Positions 8,924 through 17,758 of a stretch of 51,069 bases of DNA are shown here, in pieces. The notes beneath the pieces are model-generated. The model was not told the origin of the DNA, made no database searches, and was given only the letters and a program-made list of their open reading frames with translations. Source of the stretch: Phycisphaerae bacterium (GTDB taxonomy: Bacteria > Chloroflexota > Anaerolineae > 4572-78 > J111); the NCBI GenBank assembly GCA_028285035.1, contig JANQQF010000139.1, forward strand, positions 1 to 51,069. Direction: 5' to 3'. Made by a program: the position numbers and the translations under genes. Position 1 is the stretch's first letter, and every line of letters starts with the position of its first letter.

Positions 8924-11900
8924 ATGAGACCATTTATCCCCACATTTATAAGGTCAATAGTGACTTTATTACTTTTGACCTTGATCATTACATTAACCAT
9001 TCTCCTCACGCTGACCTGGTTAGGTGAAGTCTCTCCTGCCCACGCCCGATCCACGAGGCAAGCAATCGATTGTCCACCATTTCCCATAACGGTTACAACT
9101 GAAGAAGAACTCGACATAGCAGTGAGTTGTTACAACGAACTCACTACTACGGGCACCTACCTCATTTCATTGGGCAACAGCATCTTCCTTAGTCAAAGTA
9201 CGCCAATCATCAGAAATGCCTCAGTTGGTGTACGTCTGATCATCAATGGCAACGGACACGCTATAGATGGTCAAGCGCAGTTAGGAGTTCGCCTGCTTAA
9301 CATTCGCGATGGGGTCGACATTACCTTGGAGAATATCACGATCACGGGTGGAAATACTGGCCTAGACTCGGGAGGGGCCATCTCAATTAGAGACTCTATA
9401 TTAACCATCAACAATAGTGTGATTAGCAATAGTACAGCCAGCAGTGGCGGGGGTATTTTTGCCCGTGACACGATCGTCACTATTAAAAATAATAGTCAGG
9501 TTTTAGGCAATTCGGTTACAGGCACCGGCGGGGGGATGTTTATTCGTGGCGGCTTATTAACGATAAGTGATACGCAGATCAGTAGAAATTCAGCGGACCT
9601 CACAGGGGGGGCTATATCTAGCCGTGAGGCTCCTTTCTTGATGTCAAACACACAATTAACCGAAAATTCGGCTGGCGGCACCGGAGGGGGTATCTTCAAT
9701 CGAACGGGTGATATGACCATCACAAATAGCCAACTCAACGGGAATAGTGTTGCCCTCAGGGGCGGCGCTGTTTTTAACCGGGAGGGTCGTTTCTCACTCA
9801 CCAATAGCGAGGTCAACGAAAATACAGCAGGCGACACTGCGGCTGCAATTTTCAATCGCGATGGCGAATTCACAATCACAGCAAGCCAAATTATTAGCAA
9901 CAGTGCCGTAAAAAGAGCTGGGGGGATATTCAACCGCGATGCAGCCTTCACCGTGCTTACATCTACAATTCTTTACAATAGCGCTGGTGTATCAGGGGGT
10001 ATCTTTAATCGTGAGGGCACCTTAACTTTTATTGATAACCAAGTTATCGGAAACACAGCAATCACTCAAACGGGTGGATTATTCAATCGAGATAGTGTCG
10101 CCACCATCACAGGTAATCTATTTGAGCAAAATAGTGGATCAGTGGGCGGGGCCATTTTCAATCGTGGCTCCCAGATGACCGCAAACAATAATACCTTCAA
10201 CAGCAATAGTGTTAGCAACAATGCCGGGGCAATTTTTAATCGGGATGCTGATTTAATCATCAATGATAACACGTTTAGCAACAATTCAGCCACCAACAAT
10301 GCTGGGGCAATTTTTAATCGGAATGGCGATTTAATCGCGGCGAGCAACACCTTTAGCAATAATATCGCTATTAATAATGCGGGCGCAGTTTTTAATCGGG
10401 ATGGGGACTTAATCATCAGTTACAACACGTTCAGCAATCATGTCACCAACAACAATGGTGGTGCAATCTTTAATCGGGATGGAGACATAATCGCCGATGG
10501 AAATGCGTTTATCAACAATCAAACCTTAAACAGAGGTGGAGCCATTTTCAATCGCAACGCCAATTTGTTAATGACAAACAACACTTTCGCTGAAAATCGG
10601 GCTGAGAATGGCGGCTTTATATTTACCCGTGATAGCAACTCGACGATGATTAACAACACCTTACTAAACAATAGCGCGACAAATCGAGGTAGCTCCATAT
10701 ATGCCATCAACGAGTCGATAGAGCTTGCCCATAACATCATCATTAAGCAGGGAGAAATCAACAATTGTTTTGGGACAATTACATCAAACGGTTACAATAT
10801 CGATGGCGACGGCAGTTGTGAGTTGAGCCAAGCGACCGACATGATTGGCGTTGACCCGATGCTTGGCCCCTTACAAATAAACGCACCGGGGATTACCCCG
10901 TCGTTTGCCCCCCTCGAAGGCAGCCCGCTTATCAATGCTATTCCACTGATCAATGATAGCTGCAATGACACTGGAGTCGTCTCTGACCAACGGGGGGCTA
11001 ATCGTCCCCAACCCATCGACGGATTCTGTGATATCGGATCAATCGAGTCGCCCTATCCGGATTTAAGCATCGCAAAGTTGTCATCATATGGCCCCATTGG
11101 GGTGTTAACGCCAGGTAGTCCTCTCACTTATACGCTCATTATCAGCAATGTAGGCGGATATTCTACCGCCAAAAATGTTCGGGTTCGCGATATTATCCCG
11201 CCCAATACCGAGTATGTCAATGGCAGTATTGCTGGGGGTGATCATCGAATCATCATTGATAAAAATCTGGAATGGGTCATTAATACCCTACCAGCCAGTC
11301 AACCCGTCACTGTAACATTCTCGGTGATTGTGGATGAGGCTGTTCCTGATACAACGATGATTACTAACACTGCTAGTGTCACCAGCAATTTAGCACCGCT
11401 TAGCAAATTTGGTAGCGTTACCAACACCGTCCTTATCCCTAAAGGATTACTAACAGTGATCGTCGCTACCGAACCAGCAAATGGGGTTGATATCAACTTC
11501 ACGTCAAGCATCATTGATGCCCCTAGCTTCAAACTAGATGATGCCATCAAAGATGACAGCGACGGCGTAATAAACACAATTGTTTTCCCCGAATTAGAGC
11601 CTGGGCAATATACAATTACCCAACTAGATCCATCACCACTACTGTTGAAAAGTATCACCTGTGAAGAAACCACCTCTCAGACCCCCAGCGAGAGCGACCT
11701 GGCTAGTCGGACCCTAACCGTAAACATTGACCCTGGTGAAGCCGTTGTCTGTTGGTTTAATATTGGTCCAGAGCCTGCAATTCCAACTTATGCCATTTAT
11801 TTACCTCACATCAATCACGTTGCCTCAGCCGATGGGTCCGATCCATCTGACCCATCAGACCCATCAGATCCGTCTGATCCTACTGATCCGTCCGATCCAT

Positions 11901-12478
11901 CAGACCCATCCGATCCTTCAGATCCATCGGACCCATCAGACCCGTCCGATCCATCCGATCCATCAGACCCAATCCTCCCCTCCAATAGTGATCTGATTGT
12001 CGAACAAATTGAGGCCACCCCAGATAATGTCCTCATAACCATCAAAAATACTGGCAGTGAAGATGTCAATGATGCATTTTGGGTTGATGCCTATATCAAT
12101 CCAGACATTGTTCCCACAGGTGTCAACCAACCATGGTATAAATTAGGTTCCGAAGGGTTGGTATGGGGCATTCGCGATGAGGCGCTCCCCATCGCTCCCG
12201 GAGGAAGTGTGGTCTTATCAATTAATGATGCCTATTATTTCGCGAGCGAGAGCCGCGTCGAATTTCCATTAACACTCAATAGTTCCATCTATGCGCAGGT
12301 CGATTCGGTCAATCTTGATACAACCTATGGCGGCGTTTATGAAGCACACGAGGGTAATGGGGGAGCATACAACAACGTTTCTGGCCCCGTATATGTTATC
12401 AATGCGGCTAGTCGCATCACGCTTGTATCCCATTCAGAACAACTTATCACGCAGGGCTTCCCTCCACGAGGACAATGA
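8924..12478 (+). CDS. Large secreted beta-helix / DUF11 surface protein
   Basis: About 1184 residues from ATG 8924, chosen because AGGAAG sits just upstream; an in-frame ATG at 8885 lacks one. The N-terminus is a long signal peptide ending SPAHA. Then comes a right-handed beta-helix of some twenty repeats of about 22-27 residues with the recurring core GGAIFNRDGDLIISNNTF, as in polymorphic-membrane-protein and choice-of-anchor families. A DUF11 domain follows (TPGSPLTYTLIISNVGG ... VRDIIPPNTEYVNGS), then a prealbumin-like segment, a DPS tripeptide linker (11840-11971), and a C-terminal CARDB-like domain (IVEQIEATPDNVLITIKNTG). There is no sortase or PEP-CTERM tail, so it may be released or held non-covalently. 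Its place after two GT-C-like proteins suggests it could be glycosylated. An adhesin or surface-layer role is inferred. Confidence 0.88.
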   Translation: MRPFIPTFIRSIVTLLLLTLIITLTILLTLTWLGEVSPAHARSTRQAIDCPPFPITVTTEEELDIAVSCYNELTTTGTYLISLGNSIFLSQSTPIIRNASVGVRLIINGNGHAIDGQAQLGVRLLNIRDGVDITLENITITGGNTGLDSGGAISIRDSILTINNSVISNSTASSGGGIFARDTIVTIKNNSQVLGNSVTGTGGGMFIRGGLLTISDTQISRNSADLTGGAISSREAPFLMSNTQLTENSAGGTGGGIFNRTGDMTITNSQLNGNSVALRGGAVFNREGRFSLTNSEVNENTAGDTAAAIFNRDGEFTITASQIISNSAVKRAGGIFNRDAAFTVLTSTILYNSAGVSGGIFNREGTLTFIDNQVIGNTAITQTGGLFNRDSVATITGNLFEQNSGSVGGAIFNRGSQMTANNNTFNSNSVSNNAGAIFNRDADLIINDNTFSNNSATNNAGAIFNRNGDLIAASNTFSNNIAINNAGAVFNRDGDLIISYNTFSNHVTNNNGGAIFNRDGDIIADGNAFINNQTLNRGGAIFNRNANLLMTNNTFAENRAENGGFIFTRDSNSTMINNTLLNNSATNRGSSIYAINESIELAHNIIIKQGEINNCFGTITSNGYNIDGDGSCELSQATDMIGVDPMLGPLQINAPGITPSFAPLEGSPLINAIPLINDSCNDTGVVSDQRGANRPQPIDGFCDIGSIESPYPDLSIAKLSSYGPIGVLTPGSPLTYTLIISNVGGYSTAKNVRVRDIIPPNTEYVNGSIAGGDHRIIIDKNLEWVINTLPASQPVTVTFSVIVDEAVPDTTMITNTASVTSNLAPLSKFGSVTNTVLIPKGLLTVIVATEPANGVDINFTSSIIDAPSFKLDDAIKDDSDGVINTIVFPELEPGQYTITQLDPSPLLLKSITCEETTSQTPSESDLASRTLTVNIDPGEAVVCWFNIGPEPAIPTYAIYLPHINHVASADGSDPSDPSDPSDPSDPTDPSDPSDPSDPSDPSDPSDPSDPSDPSDPILPSNSDLIVEQIEATPDNVLITIKNTGSEDVNDAFWVDAYINPDIVPTGVNQPWYKLGSEGLVWGIRDEALPIAPGGSVVLSINDAYYFASESRVEFPLTLNSSIYAQVDSVNLDTTYGGVYEAHEGNGGAYNNVSGPVYVINAASRITLVSHSEQLITQGFPPRGQ
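11840..11971 (+). repeat. Nine-base tandem repeat coding Asp-Pro-Ser linker
   Basis: Some fourteen tandem 9-bp units (GAY CCN TCN) encode DPS, with one DPT variant, between the prealbumin-like segment and the C-terminal domain of the secreted protein. Third-position variation shows the array is not a fresh expansion, but it could still vary in copy number between strains. The same DNA gives an open Gly-Ser-Asp frame on the other strand, which is an artefact. Confidence 0.95.
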
Positions 12479-12592
12479 ACAATATCTTTTCAGTCGTTAC
12501 AATTTTCTCATCAACTTGAAACTCTTAGAGGATAGAATATTCAGCGTTTGACAGATTTTGTGGCAGCGCGACTTATGGAAAGTGAGAGAGAC

Positions 12593-12706
12593 ATGTCATT
12601 TCGAACCCTTTAGGGTGAGAAATCTTCCAGGTCGGTCATATCTTAAAGCCAACTTGGAAGATTTCGCGTGTCTTTGACACGACCTCATTCTTCATCGAAA
12701 TGACAT
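12593..12706. repeat. Miniature inverted-repeat element, GTCATTTCGA ends
   Basis: The terminal arms ATGTCATTTCGA (12593-12604) and TCGAAATGACAT (12695-12706) are perfect 12-base inverted repeats. An inner pair, GAAATCTTCCA (12619-12629) and TGGAAGATTTC (12655-12665), is also perfect. The element is 114 bp and has no coding capacity. It belongs with 20893-20973, 49214-49386 and the fragment near 65-99. Confidence 0.85.
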
Positions 12707-12920
12707 TCTTGCTTTTTGTCAAGTTCATAATTTTCAAATGTCCTTGTAGGAATTACGCACTTAGGCACTCGGGCCAATGCTCTGCGTTGGTCCGAAGGGT
12801 GTGACGCAGAGCGTCACACCAGCTATCTCGCAAAACTCTTTAACACCGATCTCTAAAAGAGGTGAGTAATTTTTCCCACTAATTACTCATCATCTCTCAT
12901 CTCTCCAAATGCCATATTTT

Positions 12921-13033
12921 TAGGACTTACGCAGAATAGGGATAAACTGTCGGTTGAGCTTGTCGAAACCAAACATTTTGGTTCGCAAAACATTATTTTC
13001 GACAGGCTCAATCAACGTTTTGCGTTAGTCCTA
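12921..13033. repeat. Miniature inverted-repeat element, TAGGACTTACGCA ends
   Basis: The outer arms TAGGACTTACGCA (12921-12933) and TGCGTTAGTCCTA (13021-13033) are inverted copies with one mismatch. Inner arms with GAGCTTGTCGAA (12956-12967) and TTCGACAGGCTC (12998-13009) also pair. The GAGCTTGTCGAA / TTCGACAGGCTC motif is a common bacterial intergenic repeat. It is a 113-bp MITE-like unit without a transposase. Confidence 0.82.
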
Positions 13034-13100
13034 ATTTTTTAAAATCGCCCCTTTAATGCTATTCTAAACAACAATATCTCACACATTTCAGCGCACCTAT

Positions 13101-14525
13101 ATGTTAAACCTCAAACAATCTACCTGGTGGGGCGGCCCAGCGCATAAAGGCTTCACCATTCTCGTTTTTGTCATTCTCGCCTCGCTAGATAACACAGCAC
13201 GCGGTGTACTCCCACCACTCTACGCCATCATTGGCCGAGATTTAGGCGTCACCGATGCAGCGCTCGGTCTGGTCACCGCCTCAAGTCTCCTTGTCATTGC
13301 CATCACGGCCTTAGCCTGGGGCTATTGGGGTGATCTGTATGACCGTAAGCCACTTCTGCTCTATGGCACCCTCATTTGGGTGACAGGAATTTTTCTCAGC
13401 GGATTAGCCCAAAGTTATCAGCAGCTATTGCTGTGGCAAATTATTGGCGCAATCGGTATCGGCTGTATCTCCTCAGTCGGATTCGGTGTCGTGAACGATT
13501 TTGTTCCCCCCAACCGCCGAGGGCTAGCGCTTAGTCTGTGGAGCCTTTCGCAAGGCAGCGGGGCTGGCGCAGGGGCCTTACTCGGTGGTTCGCTCGGGGC
13601 CACCAATTGGCCTCTTCCGTTTTTCCTCGTAGCCAGTGCTGGAGTCCTTTTTGCCATCTTGTACCTTTTCACCTTTGAGCCAAAACGAGGTCAAGCCGAG
13701 CCAGAATTGACCAAGCTTTTTGAGGATGGGCAAGGATATCAATATCGTATTCAATGGTCTGATATTCGCTATATCCTATCAATTCCAACCAATCGGTGGT
13801 TGCTGACGCTCACATTTATCGCCTTGCTTGGCTACGGCTCACGTGTCTGGCATGCCCGCCTCTTTATCGCCAAAGTGCAGGCGAATGGATACAGTCTTGA
13901 AACCGCCACCATCATCGGCAACTTCCTCGCCCTATTTTTTGAGTTCGGCTTTTATTTCGTTGTACTAGGGGGCTACCTCGGCGATCGCTTTCAAAAACGG
14001 GATTTGCGAGGGCGGGCTTGGTTAGGGATGGGGGCCCTGTGGCTCACTGTTCCCTTTCAGATGATCATCTTTTTTCTGCCGCTACAAGACCTTCCTTTTC
14101 CCGATGAGCCAAATTTTCTTGTCCTCCTTGTCCCCATCATCTGGAGCCTCTTTACGACACCATCAGTCACCCTAACCTTTGTCGTCGCCCTCATAGGCAT
14201 CCTGATCGTCGCTGGCGATTTGCCCAGCCGAACAGCTATCTTTGCCGAAGTTAACCTACCAGAGCATAGAAGTACGGTCGCCGGAATGATTACCATTACC
14301 TCAGGGATCTCCGTCGCGCTGGGCAACTGGTTATCTGGCTTGGTCATTACCAATTTTGCCAGTTCTTTACCCGAGCCTACCACCTACGCCACTGGACTGG
14401 CCCTGTTTCATCTCTTCTTTATCCCGGCTGGCTACTGTTACTATCGTATCAGCCGCACGGTCTCCCAAGACATCACCCAAATGCGTACAATCTTGAGACA
14501 GCGTGCTGAATTGCCCCAACCTTAA
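13101..14525 (+). CDS. MFS transporter
   Basis: A 474-residue Major Facilitator Superfamily permease with about twelve membrane helices. Motif A appears as GYWGDLYDRKPLLL between helices 2 and 3 (about residues 73-86). GVVNDFVPPNRRGLALSLWSLSQGSGAGAGALLGG marks the helix 4-5 region. The second half has the equivalent GGYLGDRFQKRDLRGRAWLG. It resembles MFS proteins of the spinster/anion-cation group. Substrate and direction of transport cannot be told. It follows a repeat-rich spacer and is the first gene of a rightward run, with no obviously related enzyme next to it. Confidence 0.92.
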   Translation: MLNLKQSTWWGGPAHKGFTILVFVILASLDNTARGVLPPLYAIIGRDLGVTDAALGLVTASSLLVIAITALAWGYWGDLYDRKPLLLYGTLIWVTGIFLSGLAQSYQQLLLWQIIGAIGIGCISSVGFGVVNDFVPPNRRGLALSLWSLSQGSGAGAGALLGGSLGATNWPLPFFLVASAGVLFAILYLFTFEPKRGQAEPELTKLFEDGQGYQYRIQWSDIRYILSIPTNRWLLTLTFIALLGYGSRVWHARLFIAKVQANGYSLETATIIGNFLALFFEFGFYFVVLGGYLGDRFQKRDLRGRAWLGMGALWLTVPFQMIIFFLPLQDLPFPDEPNFLVLLVPIIWSLFTTPSVTLTFVVALIGILIVAGDLPSRTAIFAEVNLPEHRSTVAGMITITSGISVALGNWLSGLVITNFASSLPEPTTYATGLALFHLFFIPAGYCYYRISRTVSQDITQMRTILRQRAELPQP

Positions 14526-14526
14526 A

Positions 14527-14650
14527 TTGTTGGTAAAGTTGAAGAGAATTTATGGATTTTATGGGGTTGATGGAATTCTTAGGATCAATTGGATGCGATA
14601 AACTCCACAAGCTCTACAAACCCTAAAAACTTTACAAACTATCTTTCCAA
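14527..14650. repeat. Imperfect inverted repeat between MFS and membrane-anchored hypothetical genes
   Basis: GGTAAAGTTGAAGAG...TATGGGGTTGATGG on one side and CCACAAGCTCTACAAACCC...AACTTTAC on the other are loosely complementary. GTAAAGTT (from about 14532) and AACTTTAC (around 14629-14636) pair perfectly, and the inner bases pair in part. It could fold after the MFS gene. No U-run is seen. Confidence 0.35.
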
Positions 14651-14661
14651 GGAGCGTTTCC

Positions 14662-15243
14662 GTGAGTCGAAACACAAAAATTGCCTTAGGCGTCGTTGGA
14701 GGCCTAGCTTTATTATGCATCTGTGTGTGTGTTATCGCTTTTGCTGGTACCTCTTACTTCGGGGCCACAATGGCGCAATCCATTACAACCGAAACAGAGG
14801 ATGTCGCGGCGATTGGGGCTGGCATTGCTGACTATGATATTCCGTCGGGGTATGCTGAACAGATGGGGATGAGCTTTTTCATCTTCGATATGGTCGGGAT
14901 CACCCCAACCTCTGGACAAACACCGATGATTATGCTTATGCAATTCCCTGATTGGATGAGTGGCAATCAGGCCCAAATGCAGGAGCAGATACAGCAGCAA
15001 TTGCAGCAACAGACCGGCAGCGGCAATATAAGTTTTACAATTATTGAAGAGAAAACCACCGTCATCCGTGATCAGGAGGTGATCTTGACCATTCAGGAGG
15101 GAACCGACTCCTCGGGCCAGACCATCCGTCAGGCCTTCGCCATATTCCAAGGAAAGGGTGGCCCCACAGTTTTGATGGCAATGGGTGAGGTTGAACGATG
15201 GGATCAAACCGCGCTTGATAGTTTCATCGACTCAATTCGATAA
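14662..15243 (+). CDS. Membrane-anchored hypothetical protein
   Basis: A 193-residue protein starting at GTG 14662, preceded by AAGGAG at a seven-base distance. One membrane segment near the N-terminus (ALGVVGGLALLCICVCVIAFAGTSYFG, about residues 8-34) is Cys-rich and leaves the rest outside. The exported part has a Gln-rich stretch (MQEQIQQQLQQQ) and then strands such as FTIIEEKTTVIRDQEVILTIQEG and GGPTVLMAMGEVERWDQTALDSFIDSIR. That layout suggests a small alpha/beta lipoprotein-like sensor or chaperone domain. I do not recognise a named family. It is followed after seven bases by the next gene, so the pair is likely co-transcribed. Confidence 0.78.
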   Translation: MSRNTKIALGVVGGLALLCICVCVIAFAGTSYFGATMAQSITTETEDVAAIGAGIADYDIPSGYAEQMGMSFFIFDMVGITPTSGQTPMIMLMQFPDWMSGNQAQMQEQIQQQLQQQTGSGNISFTIIEEKTTVIRDQEVILTIQEGTDSSGQTIRQAFAIFQGKGGPTVLMAMGEVERWDQTALDSFIDSIR

Positions 15244-15250
15244 TATTTAG

Positions 15251-15928
15251 ATGATCGGGGATACATTGGTACAAGATCAGTCAGCCGATCAGCAGCGCAT
15301 TATTCATCACGAGCTACACAAGATGAAAAAAATGCCACCCTGGGGTAAACGGCAAGGTAATCGATGGGATCGCCTCAGCAATTTTATTTATCATACGCCA
15401 ACATTGCAGGAGGTCTGGCATCAGGTCAATGAGGTGGGTCTAGCAGAACGCCTTGACATTGAAGCCTTTGGGGCATATACGATTCGGCGATGGTACAACC
15501 ATCACACGCACGATCAAATCCTACGCCTGTTTTATGCCCATCCTGATGTTCAACAGGAAGAAGACCAAAAACATCACTCCATCGATTTTTACCTGCGAGA
15601 GATTCCCTTTGATCTCAAAATCAGCCGATTTCCTCACGCCTATCCCCACTCCCTCGACCACGCTCAACACCATCCACGCCACCTTGTACATTGGCTGTAC
15701 GCGAACCAATCAAAAGAGGGTCGCTATCATACTGGAAACCGTCTCTTCCTGATCCTACATCATAATCAACCCGGTCAAGTCTGGGAGTTGCGCCGTAACT
15801 TTGCAGCCCTCAATCAACACATCCGGCAATTTCTTGACAGACCGACCCTACTCGGGCTTACATTGCAAAATGAAAAAACTGGTCAGGTCGACAAAGCTTG
15901 GACAGGCATCATTTTTTATACAGTTTGA
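15251..15928 (+). CDS. Hypothetical protein, possible PD-(D/E)XK nuclease-like fold
   Basis: A 225-residue soluble protein rich in His and Trp. I do not recognise a family. The central segment HSIDFYLREIPFDLKISRFP (about residues 114-133) has the spacing Asp-x8-Asp-x-Lys expected of a PD-(D/E)XK active site. It is preceded by a Glu-rich helix (ERLDIEAFGAYTIRRWYNHHTH) and followed by RLFLILHHNQ, a strand that could be the last of the core sheet. No specificity domain, methylase or partner gene lies nearby, so a restriction role is not supported. The start could also be ATG 15323, as no clear ribosome site precedes 15251. Confidence 0.6.
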   Translation: MIGDTLVQDQSADQQRIIHHELHKMKKMPPWGKRQGNRWDRLSNFIYHTPTLQEVWHQVNEVGLAERLDIEAFGAYTIRRWYNHHTHDQILRLFYAHPDVQQEEDQKHHSIDFYLREIPFDLKISRFPHAYPHSLDHAQHHPRHLVHWLYANQSKEGRYHTGNRLFLILHHNQPGQVWELRRNFAALNQHIRQFLDRPTLLGLTLQNEKTGQVDKAWTGIIFYTV

Positions 15929-15931
15929 AAA

Positions 15932-16081
15932 TTAGAGATTGGAGAACGAGACACTAGGTCATACTACGGGAAGAGGCGTATCAGGCTAAAAACAGCAACG
16001 AATTTCACGAATTGCTCCAAAGAAATCAATAAAAATTTGAGAGATTTTGAGTAATTTATTGCAAAAATCTCCAGTCTCTAG
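15932..16081. repeat. Imperfect inverted repeat, TTAGAGATTGGAGA ends
   Basis: TTAGAGATTGGAGA (15932-15945) and TCTCCAGTCTCTAG (16068-16081) are inverted with two mismatches and enclose about 120 bases without a gene. It is another miniature-element-like unit, placed directly upstream of the acyl-CoA carboxylase operon. Confidence 0.55.
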
Positions 16082-16132
16082 TTAGTCAATCTCCTCAATC
16101 AACGATGCTATTTTAGGAATCGAAAATAAACT

Positions 16133-17758
16133 ATGGCAGTTTTTAAATCGCAGATTTCAACCAAAACCAAGACCTTTGCTGAAAATCGCAAGGGAATGTT
16201 GGCCCTCATCGAGCAGACTAGCGCACTTGAGCAACGAGCGGCTGAAGCCTCGGCAAAGGCCAAGCCTCGCTTTGACAAACGGGGGCAAATTCTGCCTAGA
16301 GAACGGCTCGCTCGGCTCCTTGATCCAGGGGCACCGTTTCTGGAAATCGGGAATATCACAGGGTTCCTCCGCGATGCGAATGACCGCGATACATCTCTGC
16401 CCGGGGCCAGTCTCATTGCCGGCATTGGTTTCGTGAATGGTGTTCGAGCAATGATTGTGGTCAACGACAGTGGCATTAATGCCGGAGCCTTGACAGAGAT
16501 TGCCCGCGTAAAAATCGACCGCTGCCAAGACATCGCCCTGCAAAACAAACTTCCTTTCATCCATCTCGTGGAAAGTGCTGGGGCCAATCTGCTTGATTAT
16601 CAAGTTGAGATGTTTATCAACGCGGGGGGATTATTTCGAAAATTCGCCCTGCTCAGCGCGGCGGGATGTCCCGTCATCACCGTGCTACACGGCTCATCCA
16701 CCGCCGGGGGTGCCTACATGCCGGGGATGAGTGATGTTGTGATCGGGGTACGCGACCGAGGGCAAGCCTTCCTAGCGGGACCACCGCTTGTCAAGGCGGC
16801 AACGGGTGAAGTGGCCAACGCGGCTGATTTAGGCGGGGCTGAGATGCACGCCACTGTCTCTGGTTTGGTTGAGCATCTGGCCGAAAATGACACCGATGCC
16901 ATCCGTCTCGCCCGAGAAGTCGTGACCCGTTTGAATTGGCACAAGAATCTAGCCCCGCTACCACAGGAGCAAACTTTTTCCGAGCCACGCTATGATCCGG
17001 CTGAAATTGCAGGTATCGTTCCGCTTGATTATCGCCAGCCTTATGATGTCAAAGAGGTGATGGCTCGATTAGTTGACGATTCTGATATTCTCGAATTCAA
17101 AGGCCGATACGGCAGCCAAACCATTTGTGTGCAAGGCTCAATTCACGGTCATCCTTGTGCGCTCATTGGCAACAACGGACCCATCGATCCTGACGGGGCA
17201 ACCAAAGCGGCTCATTTTATCCAACTCTGCTGTCAATCGAACACGCCCCTCATTTTTCTGCAAAACACGACCGGTTACATGGTCGGCACCGCCTATGAGC
17301 AAGGGGGAATGATTAAACACGGCTCGAAAATGATCCAAGCCGTCGCCAATGCCACCGTCCCTCGTTTCACGCTGATGATCGGCGGGAGTTTCGGGGCAGG
17401 TAATTATGGAATGTGCGGGCGTGCTTACGAACCGAACTTCCTGTTTAGTTGGCCCAATGCCACAACTGGCGTGATGGGTGGCGAGCAGGCTGCAATGACA
17501 ATGCGTTTAGTGATTGAAGCCAGCGCCAAACGGCGGGGTCAAACCGTCGATACCGCCGAAATGGATGCCCAGGAGCAGCAAATCATCGCCCATTTCAACA
17601 AACAGTCTGACGCCTTCTACACCTCGGGGATGGGCCTCGATGACGGCATCATCGATCCCCGCAACAGTCGCAAGGTACTTGCCTTTCTACTCGCCACCAC
17701 CGATGAAACCGAACGACGAACGCTATACCCCAACACGTTTGGCGTAGCTCGAATGTAA
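16133..17758 (+). CDS. Acyl-CoA carboxylase beta (carboxyltransferase) subunit
   Basis: A 541-residue carboxyltransferase of normal MCC/GCC/PCC beta length. The N-terminal half holds RFDKRGQILPRERLARLLDPG and the oxyanion/acyl-CoA part ESAGANLLDYQ ... GCPVITVLHGSSTAGGAYMPGMSD (about residues 180-200) and FLAGPPLVKAATGE. The C-terminal half holds the second crotonase fold with GNNGPIDPDGATKAAHFIQLC and IGGSFGAGNYGMCGRAYEPNFLFSWPNA (the biotin side). It transfers carboxylate from carboxybiotin to an acyl-CoA. The HGSSTAGGAYMPG and GGAEMHATVSG motifs fit the methylcrotonyl/geranyl-CoA carboxylase branch better than propionyl-CoA carboxylase. The partner alpha subunit is encoded at 18923, with an enoyl-CoA hydratase between and an AtuA-like protein after. 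The exact substrate is not settled. Confidence 0.94.
   Translation: MAVFKSQISTKTKTFAENRKGMLALIEQTSALEQRAAEASAKAKPRFDKRGQILPRERLARLLDPGAPFLEIGNITGFLRDANDRDTSLPGASLIAGIGFVNGVRAMIVVNDSGINAGALTEIARVKIDRCQDIALQNKLPFIHLVESAGANLLDYQVEMFINAGGLFRKFALLSAAGCPVITVLHGSSTAGGAYMPGMSDVVIGVRDRGQAFLAGPPLVKAATGEVANAADLGGAEMHATVSGLVEHLAENDTDAIRLAREVVTRLNWHKNLAPLPQEQTFSEPRYDPAEIAGIVPLDYRQPYDVKEVMARLVDDSDILEFKGRYGSQTICVQGSIHGHPCALIGNNGPIDPDGATKAAHFIQLCCQSNTPLIFLQNTTGYMVGTAYEQGGMIKHGSKMIQAVANATVPRFTLMIGGSFGAGNYGMCGRAYEPNFLFSWPNATTGVMGGEQAAMTMRLVIEASAKRRGQTVDTAEMDAQEQQIIAHFNKQSDAFYTSGMGLDDGIIDPRNSRKVLAFLLATTDETERRTLYPNTFGVARM

Larger units (their letters stand above)
12479..13100. other. Gene-free 620-base region rich in miniature repeats
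   Basis: There is no gene of normal character. It holds two complete inverted-repeat elements (12593-12706 and 12921-13033), listed separately. Between them lies a stretch with GGAATTACGCACTTAGG and a direct/inverted GTGACGCAGAGCGTCAC hairpin (12799-12815). The MFS gene at 13101 probably has its promoter in the last 60 bases, but no convincing -35/-10 pair was found. Confidence 0.6.

Noticed and set aside
11815..12069. Gly-Ser-Asp-rich open frame opposite the DPS linker
   Set aside because: It is the complement of the nine-base repeat and has no start site or independent support.
12593..13033. Insertion sequence
   Set aside because: There is no transposase frame in or next to these repeats. 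They are only 113-114 bp, so they are called miniature elements.
14713..15207. Minus-strand 164-residue frame
   Set aside because: It overlaps the plus-strand gene with a strong ribosome site and has no recognisable domain.
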